From Streptomyces viridosporus (GTDB taxonomy: Bacteria > Actinomycetota > Actinomycetes > Streptomycetales > Streptomycetaceae), in assembly GCF_002078235.1 (NCBI RefSeq), contig NZ_MSGP01000340.1:1-61892 (forward strand): 61,892 bases of DNA. The letters are read 5' to 3'. Position 1 is the first letter of the stretch, and every line of letters starts with the position of its first letter. A model generated the notes under the pieces. It ran no database searches. It was given only the letters and a program-made list of their open reading frames with translations, and was not told the DNA's origin. Position numbers and translations under genes: made by a program. This document shows, piece by piece, positions 50,441 through 57,113 of the stretch.

Positions 50441-50821
50441 ATGTCGAACACGAAGAGCACCGAAGAGTCACAGGAACCACAGGAACCACAGGAATCTCAG
50501 GACTCTTCCGAGTCCCGTACGACCGAGAAAAGCACCGGAAAGGCCAAACGGCCGAGCCCGATGGAGGTACTGCGTCAGGCGCGCGGACAGCTCGCGGAGC
50601 TCACCGGTATGGAAGCCGAGTCCGTGTCGTCCTTCGAGCAGACGGAGGAGGGCTGGGCGCTGGAGGTCGAAGTGCTCGAACTCGAGCGTGTGCCCGACAC
50701 GATGAGCCTGATGGCGAGCTACCAGGTGGAGCTGGACCCCGACGGTCAGCTCACCGGTTACCGGCGGGTCCGTCGCTACGAGCGAGGACGGTCCGACGCG
50801 CGCAGGTCCGGCGGCCACTAG
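50441..50821 (+). CDS. gvpO: Gas vesicle protein GvpO
   Basis: A 126-aa protein opening the gas-vesicle operon. The first ~45 residues are Glu/Ser/Gln/Pro-rich and probably disordered; the conserved core is MEVLRQARGQLAELTGMEAESVSSFEQTEEGWALEVEVLELERVPDTMSLMASYQVELDPDGQLTGYRRVRRYERGR. In haloarchaea GvpO is essential for vesicle formation and thought to help regulation or assembly. The ATG is preceded by a very strong GGAGGGGGAGG. The 120-base gap upstream, after the LigD-type gene, must hold the operon promoter; it includes the palindrome GCGGTACCGC (50337-50346), but I find no clear -35/-10. Confidence 0.93.
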   Translation: MSNTKSTEESQEPQEPQESQDSSESRTTEKSTGKAKRPSPMEVLRQARGQLAELTGMEAESVSSFEQTEEGWALEVEVLELERVPDTMSLMASYQVELDPDGQLTGYRRVRRYERGRSDARRSGGH

Positions 50822-50873
50822 GCCGCCCGGTCGGACCCACACCCACACCCACAGACAAGGAGGAGCAGCCGGC

Positions 50874-51308
50874 ATGACAGTTGTACCGGCACAGCAGACC
50901 GGCGGCGGGGGCGGCAGCAGCGGCCTCTATGACGTGCTCGAGCTCGTTCTGGACAGGGGGCTCGTCATCGACGCATTCGTGCGCGTCTCCCTGGTCGGCA
51001 TCGAGATCCTCAAGATCGACGTCCGTGTCGTCGTCGCCAGCGTCGACACGTACCTCCGCTTCGCCGAGGCGTGCAACCGCCTCGACCTCGAGGCCGGGCC
51101 CCGCAAGAGCCCGGGCCTGCCCGAGATCGTCGGCGAGGTCACCGAGTCCGGTGCCCGGGGCAAGTCCAAGGGGGCGCTCTCGGGGGCCGCCGAGACCATC
51201 TCCGACGCGTTCAAGCAGGCACGTGAGGGCGGCTCCGAGAGCGAGACCGAATCCCGTCCGCGGGCCCGCAAGAGCACGTCCGCCCGTCGTAAGGAGGAGC
51301 AGGAGTGA
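50874..51308 (+). CDS. gvpA: Major gas vesicle shell protein GvpA
   Basis: A 144-aa structural protein that forms the ribs of the gas-filled shell. The conserved GvpA core is residues ~15-75: a first helix LYDVLELVLDRGLVIDAFVRVSLVGIEIL and the beta-hairpin/helix KIDVRVVVASVDTYLRFAEACNRLDLE. Cyanobacterial GvpA stops about there (~70 aa); this one has a ~70-residue charged, Ser/Lys/Arg/Glu-rich tail, as other Streptomyces GvpA proteins do. Preceded by AAGGAGGAG. Its stop overlaps the GTG of gvpF. Sequence alone does not show that vesicles are actually made. Confidence 0.95.
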   Translation: MTVVPAQQTGGGGGSSGLYDVLELVLDRGLVIDAFVRVSLVGIEILKIDVRVVVASVDTYLRFAEACNRLDLEAGPRKSPGLPEIVGEVTESGARGKSKGALSGAAETISDAFKQAREGGSESETESRPRARKSTSARRKEEQE

Positions 51309-52078
51309 GCACGTACGTCTACGGCATCACGGCGGCTTCGCACCCGTCGCTCCCCGAGGGCATGGGAGGCGTCGGCGACCCGCCGCGCCCGGTGCGCATT
51401 CTGCGGGAGGGCGAGCTGGCGGCCGTCGTCAGCGACGCCCCCGAGGGCCTGCGTCCCAAGCGCAGGGAACTGCTCGCCCACCAGAACGTGCTCAGCGAGA
51501 TCGGCGCGGCCGGCTGCGTCCTGCCCATGCGCTTCGGCAGCGTCGCCCCGGACGACGACGCCGTCACCGGCGTCCTCGCCGAGCGGGCCGAGCACTACGG
51601 GGAGCGGCTGCGGGCGCTGGACGGCCGGGTCGAGTACAACGTCAAGGCCAACCACGTAGAGGAGGCCGTCCTGCACCACGTGATGGCCGGCAACCCGGAG
51701 ATCCGTGCCCTCGCAGAGGCCAACCGGCAAGCGGGTGGCGGCAGTTACGACGACAAGATCCGGCTCGGCGAGATGGTCGCCGCCGCGGTCAAGGATCGGG
51801 AGGCCGAGGACGGCGCCGTGCTGGAGCGCGCGCTGGCACCGGCCGCCGACGCCGTGAGCGTGGGCCCCGAGTCCACGGGCTGGCTCGCCAATGTGTCCTA
51901 CCTGGTCAAGCGGGAGACGGCGGAGGACTTCCTGGCGGCCGTGGAGCAGGTCCGCAAGGACATGCCCCATCTGGAGGTGCGCCTGAACGGTCCGCTGCCG
52001 CCGTACAGCTTCGTCGAGCCCGGCCCGGCCGAGCCGGCGGGCGCCGCGACAGGTGGGGCGGACACCGAAGTGGGGTGA
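51305..52078 (+). CDS. gvpF: Gas vesicle protein GvpF
   Basis: A 257-aa GvpF/GvpL-family protein, thought to chaperone GvpA or nucleate the shell. Family marks: the N-terminal STYVYGIT and ELAAVVSDAPEG, VLPMRFGSVAPDDD, RVEYNVKANHVEEAV and NVSYLVKRETAEDFLAAVEQV, then GPLPPYSFVEP at the end. The GTG start overlaps the gvpA stop (GTGA), and gvpG starts four bases after its stop. It is paralogous to gvpL in the same operon. Confidence 0.95.
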   Translation: MSTYVYGITAASHPSLPEGMGGVGDPPRPVRILREGELAAVVSDAPEGLRPKRRELLAHQNVLSEIGAAGCVLPMRFGSVAPDDDAVTGVLAERAEHYGERLRALDGRVEYNVKANHVEEAVLHHVMAGNPEIRALAEANRQAGGGSYDDKIRLGEMVAAAVKDREAEDGAVLERALAPAADAVSVGPESTGWLANVSYLVKRETAEDFLAAVEQVRKDMPHLEVRLNGPLPPYSFVEPGPAEPAGAATGGADTEVG

Positions 52079-52082
52079 CGTC

Positions 52083-52346
52083 ATGGGCCTGATCTCGGAG
52101 GTGCTGCTGCTGCCGTTCGCCCCGGTGCGCGGCAGCGCCTGGGCCATCCGACAGGCGATCCAGGAGGCGGAGCGCATCTACTACGACCCCGCCACCATCC
52201 GTGCCGAACTGGCCCGGCTGGAGGAGCAGCTGGAGGCAGGAGAGATCACGGAGGAGGAGTTCGACCGGCAGGAGGACGCACTCCTCGACCGGTTGGAGAC
52301 CGCAACGCGCACGGGCGCGGGTACAGGGGATGGGACGCGACAGTGA
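52083..52346 (+). CDS. gvpG: Gas vesicle protein GvpG
   Basis: An 87-aa accessory protein. LLLPFAPVRGSAWAIRQAIQEAERIYYDPATIRAELARLEEQLEAGEITEEEFDRQEDALLDRLE covers the whole GvpG core: a short hydrophobic N-terminus and a long amphipathic helix likely to form coiled coil with GvpF/GvpA. The ATG lies four bases after gvpF; its stop overlaps the GTG of gvpY. An essential minor component in studied gas-vesicle clusters. Confidence 0.93.
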   Translation: MGLISEVLLLPFAPVRGSAWAIRQAIQEAERIYYDPATIRAELARLEEQLEAGEITEEEFDRQEDALLDRLETATRTGAGTGDGTRQ

Positions 52347-52963
52347 ATCGAACGGGACTGGGCCTCGCGATCGGGGCCGGATACCTCCTCGGACGGACGA
52401 AGAAGCTGAAGGCGGCGCTCGCCGTCGGCAGCCTGGTGGCCGGCAAGAAGCTGAACCTCAGCCCGCGGATGGTCGCGGACCTGGTGTCCCAGCAACTGCG
52501 GGACAACCCGCAGTTCAAGGAGATCGGAGACCAGCTGCGCGGTGATCTGCGCGGCGTCGGCAAGGCGGCCTCCGGCGCCCTGGTCGAGCGGCAGCTCGGC
52601 TCCCTCGCCGACCGCTTGCACGGCCGTACCGCCGATGTGCGGGGGCGGCTGACGGGCGTGGGCGGGCAGAAGGGCGCCAAGGACTCCGAGAGCCCCGAGG
52701 ACACCGAGGACACCGAGGACATCGAGGAAGAGGACCGCGCCCCGCGGGAGGAGCCGGACGACGAGGAGCCGGCGGAGGAGAAGGCCCCGCCGAAGGAGGC
52801 CGCCAAGAAGGCGCCGGCCAAGAAGGCGCCCGGGAAGAAGGCCGCCCAGGCGAAGAAGGCTCCTCCGGCGAAGAAGGCCGCCGCCAAGAAGACGGCCGCC
52901 AAGAAGACCGCCGTGTCCCGGGGCACCCGCTCCCGCACGCAGAAGGGAGGCGGTGAGGGATGA
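52343..52963 (+). CDS. gvpY: Streptomyces gas vesicle operon protein GvpY, basic tail
   Basis: A 206-aa protein assigned by position (between gvpG and gvpZ in the Streptomyces order) and content. Residues 1-30 hold a short hydrophobic GLAIGAGYLLGRTKKLKAALAVGSLVAG element; residues ~30-95 are a helical domain ending in VERQLGSLADRLHGRTADVRGRL. Residues ~110-150 are strongly acidic, and ~150-190 consist of repeated Ala-Lys-Lys units (KKAPAKKAPGKKAA...KKTAAKKTA) like histone-H1 or HupB tails. This tail could bind nucleic acid or the acidic tail of GvpZ. GTG start, coupled to both neighbours by 4-base overlaps. Biochemical role unknown. Confidence 0.85.
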   Translation: MNRTGLGLAIGAGYLLGRTKKLKAALAVGSLVAGKKLNLSPRMVADLVSQQLRDNPQFKEIGDQLRGDLRGVGKAASGALVERQLGSLADRLHGRTADVRGRLTGVGGQKGAKDSESPEDTEDTEDIEEEDRAPREEPDDEEPAEEKAPPKEAAKKAPAKKAPGKKAAQAKKAPPAKKAAAKKTAAKKTAVSRGTRSRTQKGGGEG

Positions 52964-54159
52964 CCGAGACAATCCGATCGGCCACCTCCGCCGCGCGTGA
53001 CAGCGCGCGTGGCAAGGGGAATCCGCTCGCCGACGTGGCCCACAGCGAGGCCGCCGACCGGCTCAAGGCCGAGCTGCAGGACTACCTCGCGGCCCAGGCC
53101 ACCCGCCTGCTGACCGGCGTCGGCCGCAAGCTCGGCGAGACCACGAACAAGCTCAACGACATCGCCGAGGGCAACAGCCCGGGTTTCGCCAAGCTCGCCC
53201 TGGACGGCGGCCGCAAGATCGCCGAGGGCAAGGGCCCCCTGCGCACCGCCGTCGAGCTGGGGACCTCCCGCGCCAAGGACAACGTGATGGGCGCCCTGAA
53301 GGGCTTGGGCGGCGGTGGCGGCAAGAGCAAGCGCAAGCGCTCCGCGGGCAAGAAGCCCACCGTCATCATCGAGAGCATCGATGTCGGGGTCCCGCTGCGC
53401 ATGGCCTACGACCAGTGGACCCAGTACCAGGACTTCAGCACCTTCGCCAAGGGCGTGAAGAGCGCCAACAAGTCCGACGACACCACCTCGGACTGGCAGG
53501 TGAAGGTCTTCTGGTCCAACCGCAGCTGGAAGGCGAAGACCACCGAGCAGGTCCCCGACGACCGCATCGCCTGGTCCTCCGAGGGCGCCAAGGGCACGAC
53601 GAAGGGCGTCGTCTCCTTCCACCGCCTCGCCGACAACCTCACCCGGGTCCTGCTGATCATCGAGTACTACCCCACGGGCTTCTTCGAGAGGACCGGAAAC
53701 ATCTGGCGCGCCCAGGGCCGCCGGGCCCGGCTCGACCTGAAGAACTTCGCCCGCTTCATCACCCTCAAGGGCGAGGTCGAGGACAGCTGGCGCGGTGAGA
53801 TCCGCGACGGCGAGGTCGTCCGCAGCCACGAGGACGCCATCGCCGAGGAGGGCGAGGGCACGGAGCCCGAGGGCGAGGAGGAAACGGAACCCGAAGCGGA
53901 GGAGGGCGAGGAGGCGGAGCCCGAAGCCGAGTACGACGAGGACGAGGCCGAGGAGGAGGACACCGGCGAAGAGCCGGCCGAGGACTCCTACGACGAGGAC
54001 GAGGAGGAGTACGAGGACGAGGAGGAACCCGCGGCCGAGGAAGAGCCCGAGGACGAGTACGAGGAAGAGGAAGAGGAAGAAGAGCCCGAGGCCGAGGAAG
54101 AGCCCGAGGCGGAGTATGAGGACGAGGACGAGTACTCCGAGAGCGGGACCCGCCGATGA
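52960..54159 (+). CDS. gvpZ: Gas vesicle operon SRPBCC protein GvpZ, acidic tail
   Basis: A 399-aa protein with three parts. Residues 1-130: charged helical region (AARDSARGKGNPLADVAHSEAADRLKAELQDYL) ending in a basic KSKRKRSAGKK patch. Residues ~138-280: SRPBCC/polyketide-cyclase-like domain (VIIESIDVGVPLRMAYDQWTQYQDFSTFAKGV ... VVSFHRLADNLTRVLLIIEYYPTGFFERTGNIWRAQGRRARLDLKNFARFI). Residues ~295-395: an almost unbroken Glu/Asp/Tyr/Pro tail. Position after gvpY and before gvpJ matches gvpZ. The SRPBCC cavity may bind a lipid; the acidic tail probably interacts with the basic tail of GvpY. Both ends overlap neighbouring genes by four bases. Confidence 0.87.
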   Translation: MTETIRSATSAARDSARGKGNPLADVAHSEAADRLKAELQDYLAAQATRLLTGVGRKLGETTNKLNDIAEGNSPGFAKLALDGGRKIAEGKGPLRTAVELGTSRAKDNVMGALKGLGGGGGKSKRKRSAGKKPTVIIESIDVGVPLRMAYDQWTQYQDFSTFAKGVKSANKSDDTTSDWQVKVFWSNRSWKAKTTEQVPDDRIAWSSEGAKGTTKGVVSFHRLADNLTRVLLIIEYYPTGFFERTGNIWRAQGRRARLDLKNFARFITLKGEVEDSWRGEIRDGEVVRSHEDAIAEEGEGTEPEGEEETEPEAEEGEEAEPEAEYDEDEAEEEDTGEEPAEDSYDEDEEEYEDEEEPAAEEEPEDEYEEEEEEEEPEAEEEPEAEYEDEDEYSESGTRR

Positions 54160-54491
54160 CAACGCCCAGCCGGCTGCCCGAACCCTATGGCCAGGGCAGC
54201 GGCGCCAACCTCGCCGACATCCTGGAACGGGTGCTCGACAAGGGCATTGTCATCGCGGGCGACATCCGCATCAACCTGCTCGACATCGAACTGCTCACCA
54301 TCAAGCTGCGGCTCGTGGTGGCCTCCGTCGACAAGGCGAAGGAGATGGGGATCGACTGGTGGGAGTCCGACCCCGCGCTGTCCTCACGTGCCCGGCGGGA
54401 CGAACTGGCCAGGGAGAACGCCGAGTTGCGTGAGCGGCTGGCCCGGCTGGAGGAACTGGAGCCCCGCCGCGCACAGGAGGAGAAACCGTGA
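54156..54491 (+). CDS. gvpJ: Gas vesicle protein GvpJ (GvpA paralogue)
   Basis: A 111-aa GvpA-family protein. Core residues ~15-65: NLADILERVLDKGIVIAGDIRINLLDIELLTIKLRLVVASVDKAKEMG, the same helix-hairpin-helix as GvpA, then WWESDPALSS and a Glu/Arg/Leu helix of ~35 residues that looks like a coiled coil. GvpJ is a minor shell protein thought to shape the conical ends. The ATG overlaps the gvpZ stop and the gene overlaps the gvpL GTG. Confidence 0.92.
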   Translation: MTTPSRLPEPYGQGSGANLADILERVLDKGIVIAGDIRINLLDIELLTIKLRLVVASVDKAKEMGIDWWESDPALSSRARRDELARENAELRERLARLEELEPRRAQEEKP

Positions 54492-55264
54492 CCGGACTGC
54501 GGTACGTCTACGCCGTCTGCCGTCCCTTCGACACGCCGCTCCAGGCGCAGTTGACGGGCGTGGGGGGCGATCCGCCCCGGCTGCTGACCCACCACGGCCT
54601 GGTGGCCGTGGTCAGCCACGTGCCGGAGGCGGACTTCGCCGAGGAACCGCTCCGTGCGCATCTGGAGGACCTCGACTGGCTGACCGCGGTCGCCCGTGCC
54701 CACCAGGGCGTGATCGACGCGCTGACCACCGTCACCACCCCGCTGCCGCTGCGGCTCGGCACCGTGTTCCGGGACGACAGCGGCCTGCGGATGATGATGG
54801 AGGAGCGCGAGGAGAGCTTCCTGCGGACCCTGGACCGGTTGGCGGGGCGAGTGGAGTGGGGCGTCAAGGTCTTCCTCGAGCCGGTGCCGGAGGCCCGCGC
54901 CGAGCCGGAGCGGAAGCCGGCGTCCGGCCGGGACTACCTGCGGCAGCGGAGCACCCGGACGAAATCGCACGAAGAGCTGTGGCAGAAGGCCGAGGCCTTC
55001 GCGACCCAGCTGCACGAGACGCTTTCCGCGTGTGCGGAGGATTCCCGTCTGCACGCGCCGCAGAATCCCACGCTCTCCGGTGCCTCCGGGCGGAATGTGC
55101 TCAATGCCGCCTATCTCGTCCCGCGCTCGGAATCCGAGGAATTCGTGGAAAGGGTGGACCGGACCAAGGACGGGATTCCCGGAATACGCGTCGAACTCAC
55201 CGGCCCCTGGGCGGCCTATTCGTTCGCCGGTGAGGAGACGACGACCTCGGGGGAGGGGGCGTGA
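54488..55264 (+). CDS. gvpL: Gas vesicle protein GvpL (GvpF paralogue)
   Basis: A 258-aa GvpF/L-family protein: RYVYAVCRPFDTPLQAQLTGVGGDPPRLLTHHGLVAVVSHVPEADF, PLPLRLGTVFRDDSGLRMMMEEREESFLRTLDRLAGRVEWGVKVF, and NVLNAAYLVPRSESEEFVERVDRTKDGIPGIRVELTGPWAAYSF. It differs from GvpF mainly in a middle segment (~130-165) rich in Arg/Lys. A likely interaction hub for the minor Gvp proteins, as shown for haloarchaeal GvpL. GTG start overlapping gvpJ; its stop overlaps the gvpS GTG. Confidence 0.94.
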   Translation: MTGLRYVYAVCRPFDTPLQAQLTGVGGDPPRLLTHHGLVAVVSHVPEADFAEEPLRAHLEDLDWLTAVARAHQGVIDALTTVTTPLPLRLGTVFRDDSGLRMMMEEREESFLRTLDRLAGRVEWGVKVFLEPVPEARAEPERKPASGRDYLRQRSTRTKSHEELWQKAEAFATQLHETLSACAEDSRLHAPQNPTLSGASGRNVLNAAYLVPRSESEEFVERVDRTKDGIPGIRVELTGPWAAYSFAGEETTTSGEGA

Positions 55265-55449
55265 CCGTCGTCGAACGCCGGGAGATAGCCTTGGTGGACC
55301 TGCTCGACCGCCTGCTGGCCGGCGGCGTCGTCATCACGGGCGACATCACGCTGCGCATCGCGGACGTCGACCTGGTCCGCATCGATCTCAACGCGCTCAT
55401 CAGCTCGGTGAACGCGCAGGTCCCCTCCCCCTTCGAGGAGTCGCGTTGA
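55261..55449 (+). CDS. gvpS: Gas vesicle protein GvpS (short GvpA paralogue)
   Basis: A 62-aa minimal GvpA-fold protein: ALVDLLDRLLAGGVVITGDITLRIADVDLVRIDLNALISSVNAQ carries the two helices and hairpin of GvpA and little else. Minor shell component. GTG start, overlapping gvpL by four bases; its TGA lies inside the TTG start of gvpK. With GvpA and GvpJ it makes three GvpA-type proteins in this operon. Confidence 0.92.
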   Translation: MTVVERREIALVDLLDRLLAGGVVITGDITLRIADVDLVRIDLNALISSVNAQVPSPFEESR

Positions 55450-55838
55450 CGGCCCCCCGGGACGACCGGCACACCGAGCCGCACGACGGGCCGCACACCG
55501 AGCGGCACGTCGAGCCGCACACCGAGCCGCACAGCGAGCGGCACGTCGAGCCGCACGACGGCCGGCGCCGGCGGCTCGACCTGGAGCCGGACACGGTCGA
55601 GCGCGACCTGGTCAAGCTGGTGCTCACGGTCGTCGAACTGCTGCGCCAGCTCATGGAGCGCCAGGCGCTGCGCCGGTTCGACGAGGGAGACCTGAGCGAG
55701 GAGCAGGAGGAGCGGATCGGGCTCACGCTGATGCTGCTCGAGGAGCGGATGACGGAACTGCGTGAGCGCTACGGACTGCGGCCCGAGGACCTCAACCTGG
55801 ACCTCGGGCCGCTCGGACCGCTGCTCCCCCGGGACTGA
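55446..55838 (+). CDS. gvpK: Gas vesicle protein GvpK with histidine-repeat N-terminus
   Basis: A 130-aa protein ending the operon. The C-terminal ~90 residues are ordinary GvpK (RLDLEPDTVERDLVKLVLTVVELLRQLMERQALRRFDEGDLSEEQEERIGLTLMLLEERMTELRERYGL). The N-terminal ~40 residues are unusual: His at positions 9, 13, 17, 21, 25, 29, 33 and 37, exactly every fourth residue, in tetrapeptides such as HTEP, HTER, HVEP and HSER. I chose TTG at 55446 because it overlaps the gvpS stop (TTGA), following the 4-base coupling used through the operon; no ATG/GTG is available before the repeat. The repeat could bind metal ions. Confidence 0.9.
   Translation: MTAPRDDRHTEPHDGPHTERHVEPHTEPHSERHVEPHDGRRRRLDLEPDTVERDLVKLVLTVVELLRQLMERQALRRFDEGDLSEEQEERIGLTLMLLEERMTELRERYGLRPEDLNLDLGPLGPLLPRD
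55470..55556 (+). repeat. 12-bp/tetrapeptide repeat encoding the GvpK histidine ladder
   Basis: Seven to eight 12-base units of the form CACACCGAGCCG / CACGTCGAGCCG / CACACCGAGCGG / CACAGCGAGCGG. Each encodes His-x-Glu/Gly-Pro/Arg. The frame is kept, so copy number can vary without frameshift. Confidence 0.85.
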
Positions 55839-55847
55839 GTCCCGGAG

Positions 55848-55876
55848 AATTCCCCGGGGCCCGGCCCCGGGGAATT
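55848..55876. terminator. Terminator of the gas vesicle operon
   Basis: Perfect 13-bp stem AATTCCCCGGGGC (55848-55860) / GCCCCGGGGAATT (55864-55876) with a CCG loop, 10 bases after the gvpK stop. The converging small gene ends 10 bases beyond it, so it can serve both. Confidence 0.88.
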
Positions 55877-55885
55877 TCCGTCACC

Positions 55886-56056
55886 TCACCACCGGTACCA
55901 GCGGCCCCGACCACCGCCCGCCGTGGTGCCGCGCACGAAGAATCCCAGCAGCCACAGGACCAGAACGGCCAGGGCGATCCACCAGAGCACCTTCACCGCG
56001 AATCCGGCGCCGAAAAGGATCAGGGCCAGGAGCAGAACGAGCAGAATGGGAACCAT
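55886..56056 (-). CDS. 56-aa hydrophobic membrane protein (DUF5670/lmo0937-like)
   Basis: Small gene easily missed by length cut-offs. It encodes 56 residues: MVPILLVLLLALILFGAG, then FAVKVLWWIALAVLVLWLLG, then a short Gly/Arg tail ending RGRWYRW. That is two membrane helices with a basic, aromatic C-terminus, the pattern of the widespread small 'hydrophobic protein' family of streptomycetes (similar to Listeria lmo0937/DUF5670). An excellent ribosome site, GGAGG eight bases before the ATG, supports translation. Function unknown; homologues are often stress-linked. It converges with the gas vesicle operon. Confidence 0.85.
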   Translation of the reverse strand: MVPILLVLLLALILFGAGFAVKVLWWIALAVLVLWLLGFFVRGTTAGGGRGRWYRW

Positions 56057-56098
56057 AATGTCAACCTCCTGCCTTCCTGATTGCCCGTGAAATGAGAT

Positions 56099-56920
56099 TC
56101 AGGCTTCCTTGCGGCAGATGATTTCTCCGTGCAGCACACTGAACCAGCCGTCGTCCCGCGCGCCCCACTCCCGCCAGGCCCCGGCCACCGCCCGCAGGTC
56201 CTCGCGGGTGGCGTGGCCCCCCTCGACGGCCCGTCCGGCATAGGCCGACGCCACGGTGCGGTCCGCCCACAGGCCGCTCCACCAGGCCCGCTCCTCGGGG
56301 GTCGAGAACGTCCAGGTCGCCGAGGACGCGGTGACGTCCGTGAACCCCGCCGCGAGCGCCCAGGACTTCAGCCGGCGTCCGGCGTCCGGCTCGCCCCCGT
56401 TGGCCCGGGCCACCCGCCGGTACAGCTCCAGCCAGTCGTCCAGGCCGGGCGACAGGGGGTACCAGGTCATCGCCGCGTAGTCCGAGTCCCGGACGGCGAC
56501 GATCCCGCCCGGTCTCGTCACCCGCTTCATCTCCCGCAGCGCCCGCACCGGGTCGCCGACGTGCTGGAGGACCTGGTGGGCGTGGACCACGCAGAACGTG
56601 TCGTCCGGGAAGTCCAGCGCGTGCACGTCACCCACCGCGAAGTCGACGTTCCCCAGCCCCCGTTCGTCGGCCACCGCCCGGGCCCGCTCCAGCACGCCCG
56701 GCTCCCGTTCGAGACCGGTGACGTGCCCGTCGGGGACGAGCCCGGCCAGGTCGGCGGTGATGGTGCCGGGTCCGCACCCCACGTCCAGGATCCGCATGTG
56801 GGGCTCGAGCTCCCCCAGGAGGTACGCCGCCGAGTTGGCGGCGGTCCGCCAGCTGTGCGACCGCAGCACCGACTCGTGGTGCCCGTGCGTGTAGACGGCG
56901 GTCTCTCGAGCCTCGGGCAT
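56099..56920 (-). CDS. Class I SAM-dependent methyltransferase (UbiE/COQ5-like)
   Basis: A 273-aa methyltransferase: motif I ILDVGCGPGTITADLAGL, motif II VTGLEREPGVLERAR, post-I VDFAVGDVHALDFPDDTFCVVHAHQVLQHVGDP and motif III KRVTRPGGIVAVRD. The C-terminal lid WWSGLWADRTV...HATREDLRAVAGAWREWGARDDGWFSVLHGEIICRK is common to actinobacterial members that act on small molecules. Acceptor not known. The ATG has GAGAGAAGGGG upstream. The small hydrophobic gene lies 42 bases downstream on the same strand and may be read through from it, though it has its own strong ribosome site. Confidence 0.9.
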   Translation of the reverse strand: MPEARETAVYTHGHHESVLRSHSWRTAANSAAYLLGELEPHMRILDVGCGPGTITADLAGLVPDGHVTGLEREPGVLERARAVADERGLGNVDFAVGDVHALDFPDDTFCVVHAHQVLQHVGDPVRALREMKRVTRPGGIVAVRDSDYAAMTWYPLSPGLDDWLELYRRVARANGGEPDAGRRLKSWALAAGFTDVTASSATWTFSTPEERAWWSGLWADRTVASAYAGRAVEGGHATREDLRAVAGAWREWGARDDGWFSVLHGEIICRKEA

Positions 56921-57113
56921 GGTGAACCACCCCTTCTCTCCTGGTAGGGCCTCGTGGTGATGACCGTCACGGTAGGCGATACGGCCGAATGATGAGACCC
57001 GCGTTTCACATACTGGTCAACGGTCGTGCGGGCACGGAGAAGGGGGGGAGAGCCGGAGGGACGGACCGAAAACCGTTTGCCGCCCGTGCCGACGGCCCGC
57101 ACAATCGGCTGCC

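Noticed and set aside
52790..53000. KKA-coding DNA repeats in gvpY read as a regulatory repeat
   Set aside because: The repetition follows the amino-acid pattern in frame and is explained by the Lys/Ala tail.
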